NCBI RefSeq assembly: GCF_020921035.1
Contig: NC_063156.1
Span: 24,972,283 to 25,036,282 of the forward strand
DNA length: 64,000 nt
Reading direction: 5' to 3'
Source: Rhodamnia argentea
Taxonomy: Eukaryota > Streptophyta > Magnoliopsida > Myrtales > Myrtaceae
Shown: positions 13,437 through 24,562 of the stretch, piece by piece
How the letters are laid out: every line of letters starts with the position of its first letter
Numbering within the stretch: position 1 is the stretch's first letter
The notes under the pieces: model-generated
What the model saw: the letters and a program-made list of their open reading frames with translations, nothing else
Told to the model about the DNA's origin: nothing
Database searches by the model: none
Program-made: the position numbers and the translations under genes

Positions 13437-13467
<31 letters not shown>
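13437..13467. repeat. (AG)n microsatellite in QUA1-like 5' leader
   Basis: About 15 uninterrupted AG dinucleotides lie 33 bp upstream of the QUA1-like start codon. On the gene's own strand this is a CT-rich leader tract, common just downstream of plant transcription starts. Confidence 0.85.
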
Positions 13468-13469
<2 letters not shown>

Positions 13470-13471
<2 letters not shown>

Positions 13472-14673
13472 AGGGAAAATTACAGACGAGGACGCAGGAA
13501 GCCAGCCGTGAAACGCGGGATCAAGCGAGTTGGAGAGAGAGCAGTGGGATCGTGGAAGGACGTCTCGCACTGCGCACCCAAAATATAACTAACTGGCCTC
13601 CACAATCTAATAAGCACGTTCCTTTTTTCTTTCTTTTTTTTTTTAATTTAACCATGTAATCTTTTTTTTAATGTTTTGCTAATTTTTTTTTATTATTATA
13701 GTTTTGGGCTGTATCCCACTCTCAATCTCCAATTGGCAACGTTTACCGTATCTCTTATTTCCCCCACATGAAAATGCTTTTATATGATCGATGAAGTCGG
13801 CGATAATTATCGAATCATGTCACCGGATCCGGCGAGGTCGAGGTCGCGTCGGCATCGAGCGAATCTGGCGAGGCCAACTCAAGCCTCGCCCGGAGAACTG
13901 TGACGCTCGAGGCTCCACCTTGCCTGGGGTCGGCCGTAGAAGGAGGAAAATGAAAATATGAACATAATAAAATAATATTTAATTTTTTTTATTTCTTGAA
14001 AAAATATAAAATAGAAAATAGAAAATTATTAAGATGAGTGCAAGAAGAAAAATCAAATCGAAATTTTCATACCGAACCGCGAAAAATCTTTTCTAGTTCA
14101 TTTTCGGATTTTAGCCAAATACATAAAAATATCATCATTTTTTCCAAAAAAATATTGTCGTTTTTTTCGAAAAATGACTGGCTGAAAAATATTTTTCAGA
14201 AATGCGATATTTTTTTTCAAAACAAGCGGAGGGTTTTTCTTTTGTTTTGTTTGTCTACGCTCAAGTACGTGCATATAATATCGCCCACCTTACAATGAAC
14301 CAACGAAATCTTATTCCAACGAAGCGTTCGATTTTTTCAATTTAGATAAACTCGGGTAGCTATTTATTCGGATAATACTTGTTCATTTCGAAGGGAATTT
14401 TTTCCAGTAAAATTTCAAAATAAACAGGTGTAGGCAGATAATAAACTTCTAAAGAGGTATTCAAGCTTCACTTTGAAAACAAGAATGAGCTTCCCGATCG
14501 ACCAAATCAAGAATAAGCTTCACTTTGCTATAACTTCGTTTTTCTACGAATGAGATAATGTTATAATGTTAAAATATTAAATTACGCTTTTATCTAGCAA
14601 GTTAAGGCTTTTCAATTCTTTACTCTTTTATTTTGGCGAAAAAAGAAAAGATTAAGTTATAGCATTATTTTTA
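13470..14673. other. Intergenic region with a GC-rich block and degenerate AT-rich repeat
   Basis: No gene is supported. A GC-rich block at about 13793-13945 (rich in GGCGAGG and GGTCGAGGTCG) resembles the cores of the foldback family in composition, but recognisable arms are missing. From about 14090 to 14230 there is text with CGAAAAATGA and AAAAATATTTTTC that also occurs in the repeat at 20420-20628, so this is probably a decayed relative. Confidence 0.4.
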
Positions 14674-15170
14674 GGGAAAATCCCAAATACGGGTGAAATA
14701 CTCTTATTTTCTCAAATAAAGATATAAAGTGGACGGATCTTGTTTCAAAGAAGGGCTTTAAAGTGCTCTTATTATTCAAAGAAGGGCTTGAAATGCTATT
14801 ATTGTTCAACGAATGACTTTTTTCTGATCGAATTTAAAGAATGACTCGATCAAATATATTATCGTCATTTATTTGTTTTTGATTTAATTGTTTTTCTTTT
14901 ATCTTTTCATTTTTCCTATTCTTTTTTTTTTTTTATGTTGTAGCCGGCAAAGGCTCGCCTGGGCAAGGGTTGTGATGGCTCGGCGAGGCGAGGCTCGCAA
15001 TGACCTCAAGCGGCCTCACGATAGCTAGCCACCGGTGAAAGGAAAGGGAATAAAATTCAAAAAATGTAAAACAACGAAAATATCATCAGTTATGCCCTTC
15101 TTTAGAATAATGTCCACTTCATGCTTTTATTTAAGAAAATAAGAGCATGTATCCACATTTGAAATTTCCC
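14674..15170. repeat. Foldback (MITE-like) element, copy D
   Basis: It starts GGGAAAATCCCAAATACGGG and ends ATTTGAAATTTCCC. The left arm has repeated AAGAAGGGCTTTAAAGTGCTC units. The right arm has the inverted CACTTCATGCTTTTATTTAAG unit. The core at about 14940-15040 is GC-rich with repeated GGCTCG/GGCGAGGCGAGGCTCG. The design matches the elements at 3473, 4217, 45727 and 59056, with more divergence. Confidence 0.6.
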
Positions 15171-15615
15171 CATTAGCTTAGCCAGCACGTTCAGGCTGGC
15201 CCAGATTCTAAAAGTTGTCTTCTGATAGGACCAAATGTAGATAGTCAGTCTCTGCTTCTAATCTCAGTTTTTTTCAGAAACAGTGGACCTTTTTTTTGCT
15301 TAGATGTTCTATCTATAGAGAGCGAATCAAAGCAACAGAAAACAAAACCTGCTGCATAAAATTCACGATTGGCCAACCATTATCAGATCCCTCCAAATCG
15401 TGCAACGTCAGGAACAAAACGTGAGACTGGGGCGAAGAAGAAAAGTAGCTAAATATTGATGTTAAAATTAGACGACAAAGACGAACTTTTGATGCAGATA
15501 TAACTCGAATAAATACAGATTTCTTCTTTTCTTGTCTTGTCTTTTGCATTTGCCGTTTAAAGCCCGAGTCTTTCAAGAACCCCCAGAAGGAAAAGAAGAG
15601 AGCTTTGAGGGGATT

Positions 15616-16992
15616 TCAGTTGTGGTTGTGGCCTCTCTTGCTGTGCCTGCCCACATGGTGCAGCCACCCGATGCCCCGGAAAGCCTTGGAGATCCTGACC
15701 AGGTTGGGCCTTCCCATGCCCAGGTTCATCTTCCCCGCGGAGAACTTGAGCGCCTGCAGGCAGCAGAACTGCTCGTCCACGTCTTCTTCTTCTTCTTCTT
15801 CCTCCTCCTCTTCTGCTGCTGCTGCTGCTGCTGCGGCTTCGGCTTCATCTTTCTCGAGCCTCCCTCCTCTCTTGCCCTTCTTCTTCTGCTTCGCGCCGTT
15901 CTTCGCTTGCTTGGAGGAGGAGTCGTCCTCGTAGGCCTCCCACAGCAGATCCATCCCCTCGCTGCCCTCCTCCGCATTGTGCCTCTCTTCGAAGAGCTTG
16001 CACGCCAGGGTCCTCTTCCACTCTTTCTCTCTCCTCATCGACCCGAAGCTCCCCAGGTGCTGAAGGCCCGTCTTCTCATAATGGCTCTCGGAGACGTGAT
16101 CTGGTGAATAGTATGATTGCTCTCCCCCGCCGTTTTCGTCGAAGAGCCTGAGACTCTCCCCGAGTCGTCTAGAATTCTGCCTCGTTCTTGGAAAGCACCC
16201 CCCTCCATGATTATCCCTTGCTTTTGGGTCGCTTATTGTATTGCTCCCTGCCTTGGATCCGCCTTTGAACAGTGGATCGTCTTCTTTTGGATCTTCTTCT
16301 TCACCAACTTTCTTGGGCGATGAGTCTGGAAGTTTGACTTCTTTCTCTTCCGCTTTGAAAACCGCACCTTCGCTTTCACATCGTACCTTCTCCTGGAGCA
16401 ACAGTCCTTCAAGCTTGTCCTCAACTTTGAACCCTGGCTCAGAAATATCAACTGGGTCTTGCTCGAATTTGGTTGCCGACGCCTCAGAATGCCCCTTGAC
16501 GACATTATCTCCATAGATCAAGAACTTGTCAACTGGTGCTTCGGATTCTTCAGACCCACAATCCCCCGGTGTCTCCAACTGATCAGAGGCTTCATCTTGG
16601 CTTTTCCCGGAGTCCCACAGGGAAGCTTCTTCAAAGAAAATCTTGTACACTTCAAGGTCCTTTGAAAGCTCAGTCCCTCCGTCTTCATCAGCTGAATTTG
16701 ATCTCAACTTCTCTAAAACCCTGGCACATACCTTTGAAACAAATCCCACTTTGGATTCCGACGTCTCGTCAGGAGACCCCTCAAGGCCTGGCGAGAGAGT
16801 GAGGAGGGCAAGCAGGATAAGGAAGGTGGTGATGAGAAGAGGAGAGAGGAAAGTGACAAGCTTGAGAAGGTAAGGTGACAAGAAAACGAAGTAAGAGAAC
16901 AGCACAGGGTGAGATAGAAAGAAAGAGGAGAAGAGAACGAAACAGGACAAGAGGACCCTAGACAAGGGAGCATTTTTCGCCGTGCTCGACAT
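15616..16992 (-). CDS. Membrane-anchored acidic plant protein, L34Ae-like family, function unknown
   Basis: One uninterrupted exon of 458 residues. The frame stays open upstream to 17226, but the residues before MSSTAKNAP are rich in Ser/Leu/Phe and read like translated UTR, so I chose the ATG at 16990-16992. Residues about 12-67 form two or three hydrophobic segments that should anchor the N-terminus in a membrane. A long acidic, Ser/Glu/Lys-rich and probably disordered middle follows. The C-terminal third has conserved-looking blocks: GSMRREKEWKRTLACKLFEE, then MDLLWEAYEDDS, then FSAGKMNLGMGRPNLVRISK and GIGWLHHV near the end. I associate these blocks with plant proteins labelled ribosomal protein L34Ae, a label that does not imply ribosomal function. 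Between the blocks lie eight alanines and about ten glutamates encoded by trinucleotide repeats. No function is established. Confidence 0.8.
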   Translation of the reverse strand: MSSTAKNAPLSRVLLSCFVLFSSFFLSHPVLFSYFVFLSPYLLKLVTFLSPLLITTFLILLALLTLSPGLEGSPDETSESKVGFVSKVCARVLEKLRSNSADEDGGTELSKDLEVYKIFFEEASLWDSGKSQDEASDQLETPGDCGSEESEAPVDKFLIYGDNVVKGHSEASATKFEQDPVDISEPGFKVEDKLEGLLLQEKVRCESEGAVFKAEEKEVKLPDSSPKKVGEEEDPKEDDPLFKGGSKAGSNTISDPKARDNHGGGCFPRTRQNSRRLGESLRLFDENGGGEQSYYSPDHVSESHYEKTGLQHLGSFGSMRREKEWKRTLACKLFEERHNAEEGSEGMDLLWEAYEDDSSSKQAKNGAKQKKKGKRGGRLEKDEAEAAAAAAAAEEEEEEEEEEDVDEQFCCLQALKFSAGKMNLGMGRPNLVRISKAFRGIGWLHHVGRHSKRGHNHN

Positions 16993-17299
16993 GGAAAGCT
17001 CAGTCAAATTTTCTGCTCCAACGAGGGAAAGTGGAAGAGAAAATAAAGCTGAAATGGAGCTGGTGATGGAGTGAAGAAGAAGGAAATTGGATTGCTTTAC
17101 AGAAGAATTGAGGGGTAAAAGTGCAAAGCTTTGGAAGACAGAGTGTGGCGTGATAGAAGGAAGAGACAGGGACGTTGGGAGTGAGGGAGCGAGTGAAGCG
17201 AGAGTGAATGGAGGAGTGATGAACATTGGAGGAAAAAGGCATCTTTTGAAGCCTTTTCCATGTCCGTCTGTCTATAACCACCAACTGTGCCCCCACCCC

Positions 17300-19413
17300 C
17301 ACATAAATTAGACAAAGTAATTTTGACGAATGGCCTACATATGTTTCCTTTGTAATTATGGATTCCCCGAGAACAGTTTCAAGACTCTGGCCGAGTGGTT
17401 AAGCACTTGATTTAAATGCGGCATACGCGTATTTCATGCACAAATCCCAACATCTCACCAGAGATAAGCTTAGAAGCCATGCTCGGGATCTTGTGGATAG
17501 AGTCTTTCCCGATACACGTGAATGGGGCGATTTGCATGTATTCATAGAGATTAGCCGAATGGAAAGATTGATTCTCTGTTTTATCAAAGCCAATGTTCCA
17601 GAGCAAAACTTCTGCAGCCAATTTCGCAGGTATAACAGCTGCAGCATTGATGAGTACTTAATTGCTTCGCACATGTGGTTGGTTTCAATGCCAAAACCTA
17701 TTGGACTTGGATAATTGAAAGACATATAACTAACAAGGTCGCGACAGTGGCTACCGAACTCTCCCCTAATCATTGCAATGCCCTCCCGATTATTACAACA
17801 AGGCAAATATCCTTACCTTTGTGTTGCTAAAATCTCAGTTTGGGTCCTTTCTCAGTATTCTCCTCGAATCTACAGAACATCCAGTCACCTTTTTCCTCCA
17901 GTCCAAGCCTATGGACTTCGCTAAACTGGAATCCAAAGTGAAGTTATGGCGATCGCATTGTCTGCTCAACATTTTTTATCAGCCTCTCCATGCGAGTTCG
18001 CCATCGGCCCCTGTAAATTCAGGGAACTGTACGGACAATCCTCGACGTTCAAGGTTACAACCCAATGATCTCTCGACCGCTGCAATACTAAGATAACCGA
18101 TAACATTCTTTCGAGGTGATTCTCTCTGCATCATGGGAAATGTGTGCTCTCTTGAGGTTGTGATCCAAAGAAGGATCTTGCATATGCAGGATCGCTGCCA
18201 TCTAATTCACCATCAAACCAAGTAAAGAAGCCGAAACTTCCATCAACTTAGAGAAGCCAATCTAACCCGCCAGCCTGTTTCGAGCACACAATCTCATCCA
18301 ACTCATCACACTCCCACGAAACCATCATGCGCATTTCGTAACGACTCCTTCGGGACGAAAGCGCGAGAGATCCTAATTGCTTCACCACCTCAGTCGGTCC
18401 TTACAGTCAATCTGAATCATTGTCTTTGTAGTTGATTGAACTGTTAGAATGGCCCAATGACCAACTCGGGCATATTATAAATTCTTCTCATCTTGTCCTT
18501 GCCAAATAACAATTTGGAGTAATTATTAGTAAACTAAATACAAAGAAGCAGGAGACTGGAGCCAAGTGTGAAGGATTCTAGGCAGCGAAATGGAGTAATG
18601 AAATTTATCAATCCCCACATGGGAAAGCACTCATGGCCACTCGAGTACCGTTGATGCATCCAACCCTTTGGACCCATCTTTTTGACCTCTCCAAAGTTTT
18701 CTCTGTCGGGGACGCGTTCTCTCTCTTTGACCTTCCCACCTTTTCTTAAATCTGATCATCGTCACTGATGGGAGGTTGGCCTGTCTCCCCTTTCCATGAT
18801 ACCCATCCGACCTACGCTCGTCGCACGCATTCCGCTTTATCAGAGGATTCAGAACTAAGAATACGTCAACAGGACAGAAACCCGAGATATTATCATTTTC
18901 GCTGAGGAACACATCACAAACCATACATTTGCAAGCCGGCCTTCTACCAAAATGCTTCCCCTTGTTGTGAGGCAACAAGAGCACCTAATGACAATAAGAG
19001 GATCATTAAGAAGCTGAATCGGAACAGTAACTATACCGTGGATGACTCCCCTATCAAAACTCCTGGCAAGTACTACACAAATCCTTAGCTTTCCGCAAAT
19101 TATTAAATGGTCACCCGCCATCGGAAATACACACGGCGACTCATCAATCGTAAAGGCATTCCGAGATTTCTCGGCAAGAAAAACAAAGCCCAGATCATTT
19201 GGCTACTGATATCAAAGCAAAAACAATCTGCTTCAATTAACCTGCCCTAAAGACCAAAATCACAAGGATCAGCAGAAACTTGATATTGAAATAAGTCCTC
19301 AATCCAAAAAGTAAACCGCTCAAACATCGCAGTAGACACATACACTTCCAAAATGAAACATTCTGTCACTCATGTCTGCCTCGACTCCGAAGGGCCATGC
19401 CAATAAGTGAATT
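17300..19413. other. Intergenic region
   Basis: No gene is supported. Minus-strand frames around 17399-17806 and 18631-18984 are open for 70-135 codons but show no family similarity, no conserved motif and no splice partner. The part just below 19414 is probably 3' UTR of the small two-exon gene. Confidence 0.4.
17382..17419 (+). pseudogene. tRNA-Leu/Ser-like 5' half (fragment)
   Basis: TGGCCGAGTGGTTAAG matches the D-arm and box A of class II (Leu/Ser) tRNAs and is preceded by GACTC. What follows (CTTGATTTAAATGCGG) resembles the start of an anticodon arm but has no pairing 3' strand. No variable arm or TTCGA T-arm is found downstream at the right distance. This is a fragment or chance similarity, not a working tRNA gene. 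Confidence 0.35.
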
Positions 19414-21162
19414 CTACTCCGTCATGACAGGTTTATTTTCGTTGGCCTTGGGTCTCTGCTCCTTGGGCCTCTGCTCTTCCATCTTCCTGTAATTCAAACC
19501 CAGGAAACAACACGGAAATTTCAGAAATGCAAAGCAACAAAGCTGACACTAGCCAATAGATCCTATGCATCCCAATCGCTGTACACCTTCGACAGCCAGA
19601 ACACCTCACAAAGGAAGGATGAAAATAAATAGCCGAATGGGAAGAAGCCAGACACGGCTTAAAGCTCCTAAAAGCAAATGGAAAAGCTAGCTTCCCTTAA
19701 TTTGTCAAGCCTAAACAGCCATCACGTGTGTCCATGAGTAACTTTCACTTTTTGCCATTACATCCATAAATATTGCTTCAGTCAACCATCTAATTTTCAA
19801 TGTAACTTTGAGGACACTACAGCTCAACAAGCAGAAAACAAGAATAAGCACGGAGACCACTGTTTAAAATCTAATATAGGGGGCGCAGGCGAAGATCCTT
19901 GACTACGAAAGATGTGTTTAACTCTGCCTTTGAACAGAAGTGGCACAGAATAAAATGTTCCTAGTAAGATAACTTGACAAAGGGCTGAACTACATATGCA
20001 AAGAATGGTATCAAATAATCTCACTAATATTAAAGGGCGATGACAATGACACTGATGGCGAGGCCTTAAAGATACTAACATGCCAGCCCTTGAAAAGGCA
20101 ATAAGAAGGCCAGGGAGACTGAAAGAACAGAAGCCATGTATTGGAATTACACAAACTCCAGAGTTCTGCCTGGTAAGAACTAAGTAAAAGACAAACCGCT
20201 TGAAACTAGAAAAACCAGATAAAAACATTGATAATGGAATGAATAGTTACAACTTGATTTGGAAAAAGAGATTGACAAAAATAGGGCAAGATAAAAAAAT
20301 TAGGGCATGCAATAAAGCAAACAGAGCCATTTTATCAAATGAAGCACGAGCGATCATGGAAACAAAACTGTCAAACGCCCATCTTCACCTTAAAACCCAT
20401 ACAAAAAATCATATCTGTAGGGTGCGTTTGTTTCTCGAAAAATGAATGATTTTAAAAATATTTTTCTAAGAATGATCGCTCGTATCACTAACAAAAACGA
20501 ATGAACGAAAAATATTTCTTTAGACATAAATTAGTGTGTAGACTAATTATTTGAAGCGATATAAACGATTATTTTTAAAAATATATATATTTTTCAAGTC
20601 ATTCATGTTCAGCAAAAAAACGAGCCAGTAGAATCATTGCCAAATTCATATTCACATGATTCTGAAGTCTTCAAGCTCCACGACCAAGTTGGACTACCAA
20701 ACCTCACACTTGAATTATGCGATATATACATGCCGCCCACGTGATTAAAACAAAAGAAACATAAACCCTCGGCTGTGGAGACGACCAGGAATGGCTCATA
20801 CACGCCACCACTGTCTAAGTACTTCGACGATACGCAAATATTATTGGCCAATAGTATCTAACAGGTAGAGGCAAGGCAGCAATCACGCAAAATTGGCAGA
20901 AATTCCACGACCTTCTCCACGGATACATCACCTACCTATTATTCTGGTAAAGCTGCGTCTTAGTGCAATTCATAATATCAGCCCGGTTCAAATCGCCTCC
21001 ACTCGATGATAGACTCATAATCAAAGAAAGCCGAACGACAATCACAAAATCCCAAAAATGCAAGTAACCACACACGTAGTAAGAAAGAGACCTCTTGTCG
21101 GAGGCGCCACCCTTCTGACTGAGGAAAGATCGGAAGAGAGGGGAGTTGACGTCGTAGATCAT
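19414..21162 (-). CDS. Small two-exon gene, 47-residue hydrophilic protein of unknown function
   Basis: Exon 1 is 21162-21092 and exon 2 is 19486-19414, joined across a 1.6-kb intron. The 144-nt product is 47 residues long. It starts MIYDVNSPLFRSFLSQKGG, continues with a Lys/Arg/Glu-rich tail with a repeated QRPKEQRPK motif, and ends ENKPVMTE. The donor is AAGAG|GTCTCT and the acceptor is TTACAG|GAAGATG; they join in phase to restore an Arg codon, with a stop directly after. The leader contains AAACCCTAA (a telo-box, near 21237) and a short (CAACAG)n tract. The clean phase, the low-hydrophobicity protein and the gene-like leader support a real gene. I do not recognise a function. The very short final frame would be missed by most length-filtered annotation. 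Confidence 0.6.
20420..20628. repeat. hAT-like MITE remnant inside the intron of the small gene
   Basis: The left end reads GGGTGCGTTTGTTTCTCG then AAAAATGAATGATT. The right end, read inverted, gives CTGGCTCGTTTTTTTGCTG then a similar ATGAATGACTTGAAAAATAT. These are degenerate terminal inverted repeats of a 209-bp AT-rich element. Similar text occurs near 14166-14210. No convincing 8-bp target duplication is seen. Confidence 0.4.
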
Positions 21163-21339
21163 CGTCTCCGATACGCTGGAAAATCTGCAACAGCAACAGC
21201 AACAGCAACGACGTGGGCGTCCTCGAGCTTCGAAGCAAACCCTAATTTTTTCTCGCTCGCGATTTCTCAGCGCAATTTCTCTCCGCCAGCGAAACAGGGC
21301 TTTATATGTGGACGGGGCTGAAGAGTGAAGACATTTGAG

Positions 21340-24300
21340 ACCTCTTCTCTTATGTCGGCGTTTCTGAAATCGAAGCCCGAAAGGGCACGACGATGCTGGG
21401 CTTTCTAGTAGGCCCATTAAGATGGTCATTTTGACAAGAGTTCAGGGACCATAGTGTAATTTTGCCAAAAATCTGCAAAATGGTATAAATCGGAGGGCTA
21501 ATTCTGCCACGACAGTGACGGGCCAGCCTTACATGCCGAGCGGCAATAGCTCTCGGATTCCTCAGATCGCACAAAATGACAATCTCCGGATCGATCGCTT
21601 TCGAGGAATCAAAAAATTCACTCGAACCCAACAAGGTAATTTACTTCCCTTTGGCTTGAAGTTGGAATAATTTGTTTTTCTATTCCATAGAAATCGTATG
21701 TTAATTTTCGGAAAAGTGGGCGAATGTAGCCTTATCTAGGGATGATGGACCGTGGACCGAACATTACTGAGCCAGCCGCCACCTGATCATTGATTGGAAA
21801 AAGAAAAAAGAAAACAAAAGTCTCGTGCCACGTCGTTTTTCAAAAGAATACTCAACAAATAACCATTCGTTACATCTGCCTTACAGGGAAGTGTAGCCAA
21901 ATGCACTTTCTAGTCCCATAGAGAGTGTTTGAGCAAAGGGCATTCTAAGCAAGTTGATGAATTTTTTTTTTTATAGCTAAAATAAAGCAACTCGATGAAG
22001 TGGAAAATTACTCAAAATCAAATTTCCAAAGTGAATTGAAAGCGAAGAATCTTACGTGTCTCCTTTGTTATACCGGCAAACGCTCTTATTTTGTTAAAAG
22101 CACGAGAAAAAATGCGACCCTCGATTAGGCTCACGAGCTATTCGAGGCGAGCATATTTTGTGTCCGAGCTCCACTTGATTGACCGCTCGAAATCGAATTC
22201 AAGGAACGGAATACTAAGCCAGACTGGTATGGTATGCGAGTTGATTATTGACTCGATGAATTGCAATGAACAAAAGAATCGAGAGGAAAGCGGGAAGACT
22301 CGAAAATTCGACAAATCAATACGAGGAAAAAAGAACTGCACTTGTATTCCTGTTGACCCATGCACCGCGGTGTTAGATTAGATGGGCTCTAGTGGGCCGA
22401 AGAAGATTAATGGGCCCCGTGCCCGAAAGGGCCCACTGTCAATTCGAAAACCTGTTCTCTTATTACCAAAAACCTGCAAGCCAGGACACGTGGACCTACG
22501 ACGTGGCCGATCTCTATTCCTTGAGTGAGAAATCTGGGAGGCGCCGCGAAGTCAACAATCACGCGCTACCTTTCGGCTCTGCTTGTGAGCTTGACGACAC
22601 GAGGGGAGGCCCGCCCAATTCACTTCGTGTGAACGCCAGTTCGTTTATTGGCACGTGCCGGCCGAGTTTTTTTTTTTTTTAAACCATTTTCTTGGGTTTC
22701 TCTAGTTGGCCATATATATATATATATTTATATATATTAAACAAAACCTGGATATACCTAGAAACAGAAATCAGGCTGCGTTACTTAACCCTGATTAAGC
22801 CAAGAGAGAACCGGGGAAATTATCCATATTTTCTCTAACTTATGAGCATTGAAAACGACTTCACCAGTTAATGTTCTGTTTATAGGTATGGTCCTCGTAA
22901 GCAGGTCATTTTTTTTTCTCTCTCTCTTCTGAAATAGCCTAAGGAACGAAAGTAGAGGTTCGGTTGCCCGAAAGCCCAGGAAACATCTCGTACTTTTGAA
23001 TTTTCCATCACTCAATAGCTCAAGTACGTCGCTCTCCCCGCTTGTACATTTCACCGTTGTTCATCGCGACATGGACAGAGCTGAGCGGATTCCATTGAGT
23101 ATTTTTAGATTACTCCGTTCCTTTTCACGATCTGGGTAAACTATCGAGTTTAAAAAAACGGGCGCGACACAAATCGTCTCGACAATATATTCCCGCCGCA
23201 AGGCCCATCACCCGATTTCGAGCTATTTTGATCGAACGAGCCATTCCTCTAGTCGAACTTGAACATTGGCCCTCGGGTCAGCATCGGGAGAAAAACCGTT
23301 TTCGTCGTTAATTTTGGAGAGGAATTAGGAATTAACTATTGCTATTATTATCATCATTAAGTTTGATTAGGAGGATTGGGAAATGAATGGGTATGTATGT
23401 ATGTATGAATGTGTATGCAAATAAATGAATGGAGTTATTAGGGTTTTGGGGTTGGCGGGACAGAACATTGCAACATTATCTTCAAGGGGTGCGCTTGTAT
23501 GGCAGGCCGCCCGTCCAATCACCGCTCGTCGGTGCCCTTCGCTTGCCACCAACTAACTCACGCTTTATTTAATAATTCCCCTCTTCCAACTTTGCCCCTC
23601 CTCCAGCCCCCGAATTCCTCTCGTGCCCTCGCTCGTCCCCACATCTGTACGGCCCTTCTCATACTTGTCCGAAGTGAATTGTGACGTGATATGGGGCGAC
23701 GAAATTACATAAATAGTGACGCCTACTCTTTTTTTTTTTTTGGTCGAAAGAGACGCCTTTTTTTTTTTTTTTTGGTCGTAAGTGGCGCCTACTTTGAAAT
23801 GAACTTTTTTCTCTCTTTTTTTTTTTTTAATGTTTTCAGAGTATTTATGAGATTAATAGATTTCTAGATTAATTAAATTAACTAACCCAGTTCGAGTTCT
23901 CTCAATCCGCCTCCACGTCTTGCTTTTACTGCTATATCGGGACGGCAATAATGAGAATAGCAAACTCACCACCCTAGGGTAGGCACAGAAGTGGCCATTA
24001 TGTCATTGAAGCGACCTCAACTCATCTATAACTATATGAATCTATTAAATGGTCAGGTCAGGCCTACACTTTCGTTTGTTCTCACGACATTATCGGGGTT
24101 TGCACGGGGACTACATTAAGAATAACACAAGAAAATACCACGTAGGTTAGAGAAAATAATAAAAAAAAAAAGTTACATCAATATTTTTCCTTCGCTAAAT
24201 TGACCAAGTTATACAACAAGTTTTAGTACTTTCGGTGAAGAACTTATCCCAAACATAATTAACCAATGTTTGATTATTATTTTTTACATGACACGAAATA

Positions 24301-24390
24301 CTTGAAGATATCGCTCGATACAACAAGGCATCGGATCAGAGTCGATCCACCTGGTGATGGGCGGGACCCGCTAGATTACTCCGAGTACGG
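21340..24390. other. Gene-poor intergenic region, left part
   Basis: No gene is supported. It contains poly(T) runs (about 22666-22680, 23728-23742, 23758-23772), an (AT)n tract at about 22710-22726 and a short (GTAT)n tract at about 23391-23408. Open frames of 60-96 codons show no family pattern. Confidence 0.4.
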
Positions 24391-24562
24391 GTTGCCGCAC
24401 CGATTGGCTCGTCCTTTCTACCGGCGATACGCTCCCGGTCTTAATCGGCCTAGTCGTGCCTCCGGTGCTGTTACTTTGAAGAAATTAGAGTGTTCAAAGT
24501 AAGCCTACGCTCTATATACATTAGCATGGGATAACATCATAGGATTCTGGTCCCATTGTGAC
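24391..24562 (+). pseudogene. Degenerate fragment of nuclear 18S rRNA gene
   Basis: The + strand contains GTTACTTTGAAGAAATTAGA, then GTTCAAAGTAAGCCTACG, then ATTAGCATGGGATAACATCA. This is the middle of plant 18S rRNA, directly preceded by the CTACCGGCGATACGCTCC and TAATCGGCCTAGTCGTGCC segments. Similarity fades to the left near 24391 and stops to the right near GGTCCCATTGTGAC. Compared with the plant 18S sequence as I know it, several differences are C-to-T or G-to-A, as expected for decay of methylated cytosine. It is a short dispersed rDNA relic, not part of an rDNA array. Confidence 0.85.

Noticed and set aside
12410-13438. 342-codon frame on + strand across the QUA1-like first exons
   Set aside because: It is the antisense shadow of the GC-rich QUA1-like exon 2 and exon 1 and has no family similarity. 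The minus-strand reading matches GAUT8 almost residue by residue.
15532-16107. 191-codon frame on + strand with Phe/Cys runs
   Set aside because: This is the reverse complement of the poly-Ala/poly-Glu tract of the minus-strand L34Ae-like gene; the residue runs are translations of the repeat.
16993-17226. Upstream in-frame extension of the L34Ae-like protein (78 residues)
   Set aside because: It is Ser/Leu/Phe-rich and lies before a better start followed by a membrane-anchor segment, so it is more likely leader sequence.
17382-17460. Functional tRNA-Leu gene
   Set aside because: Only the D-arm half is recognisable. The anticodon stem does not pair and no T-arm follows within range.
17399-17806. 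135-codon minus-strand frame
   Set aside because: No motif and no splice partner. A second overlapping frame (17412-17621) is equally plausible, so neither is supported as coding.
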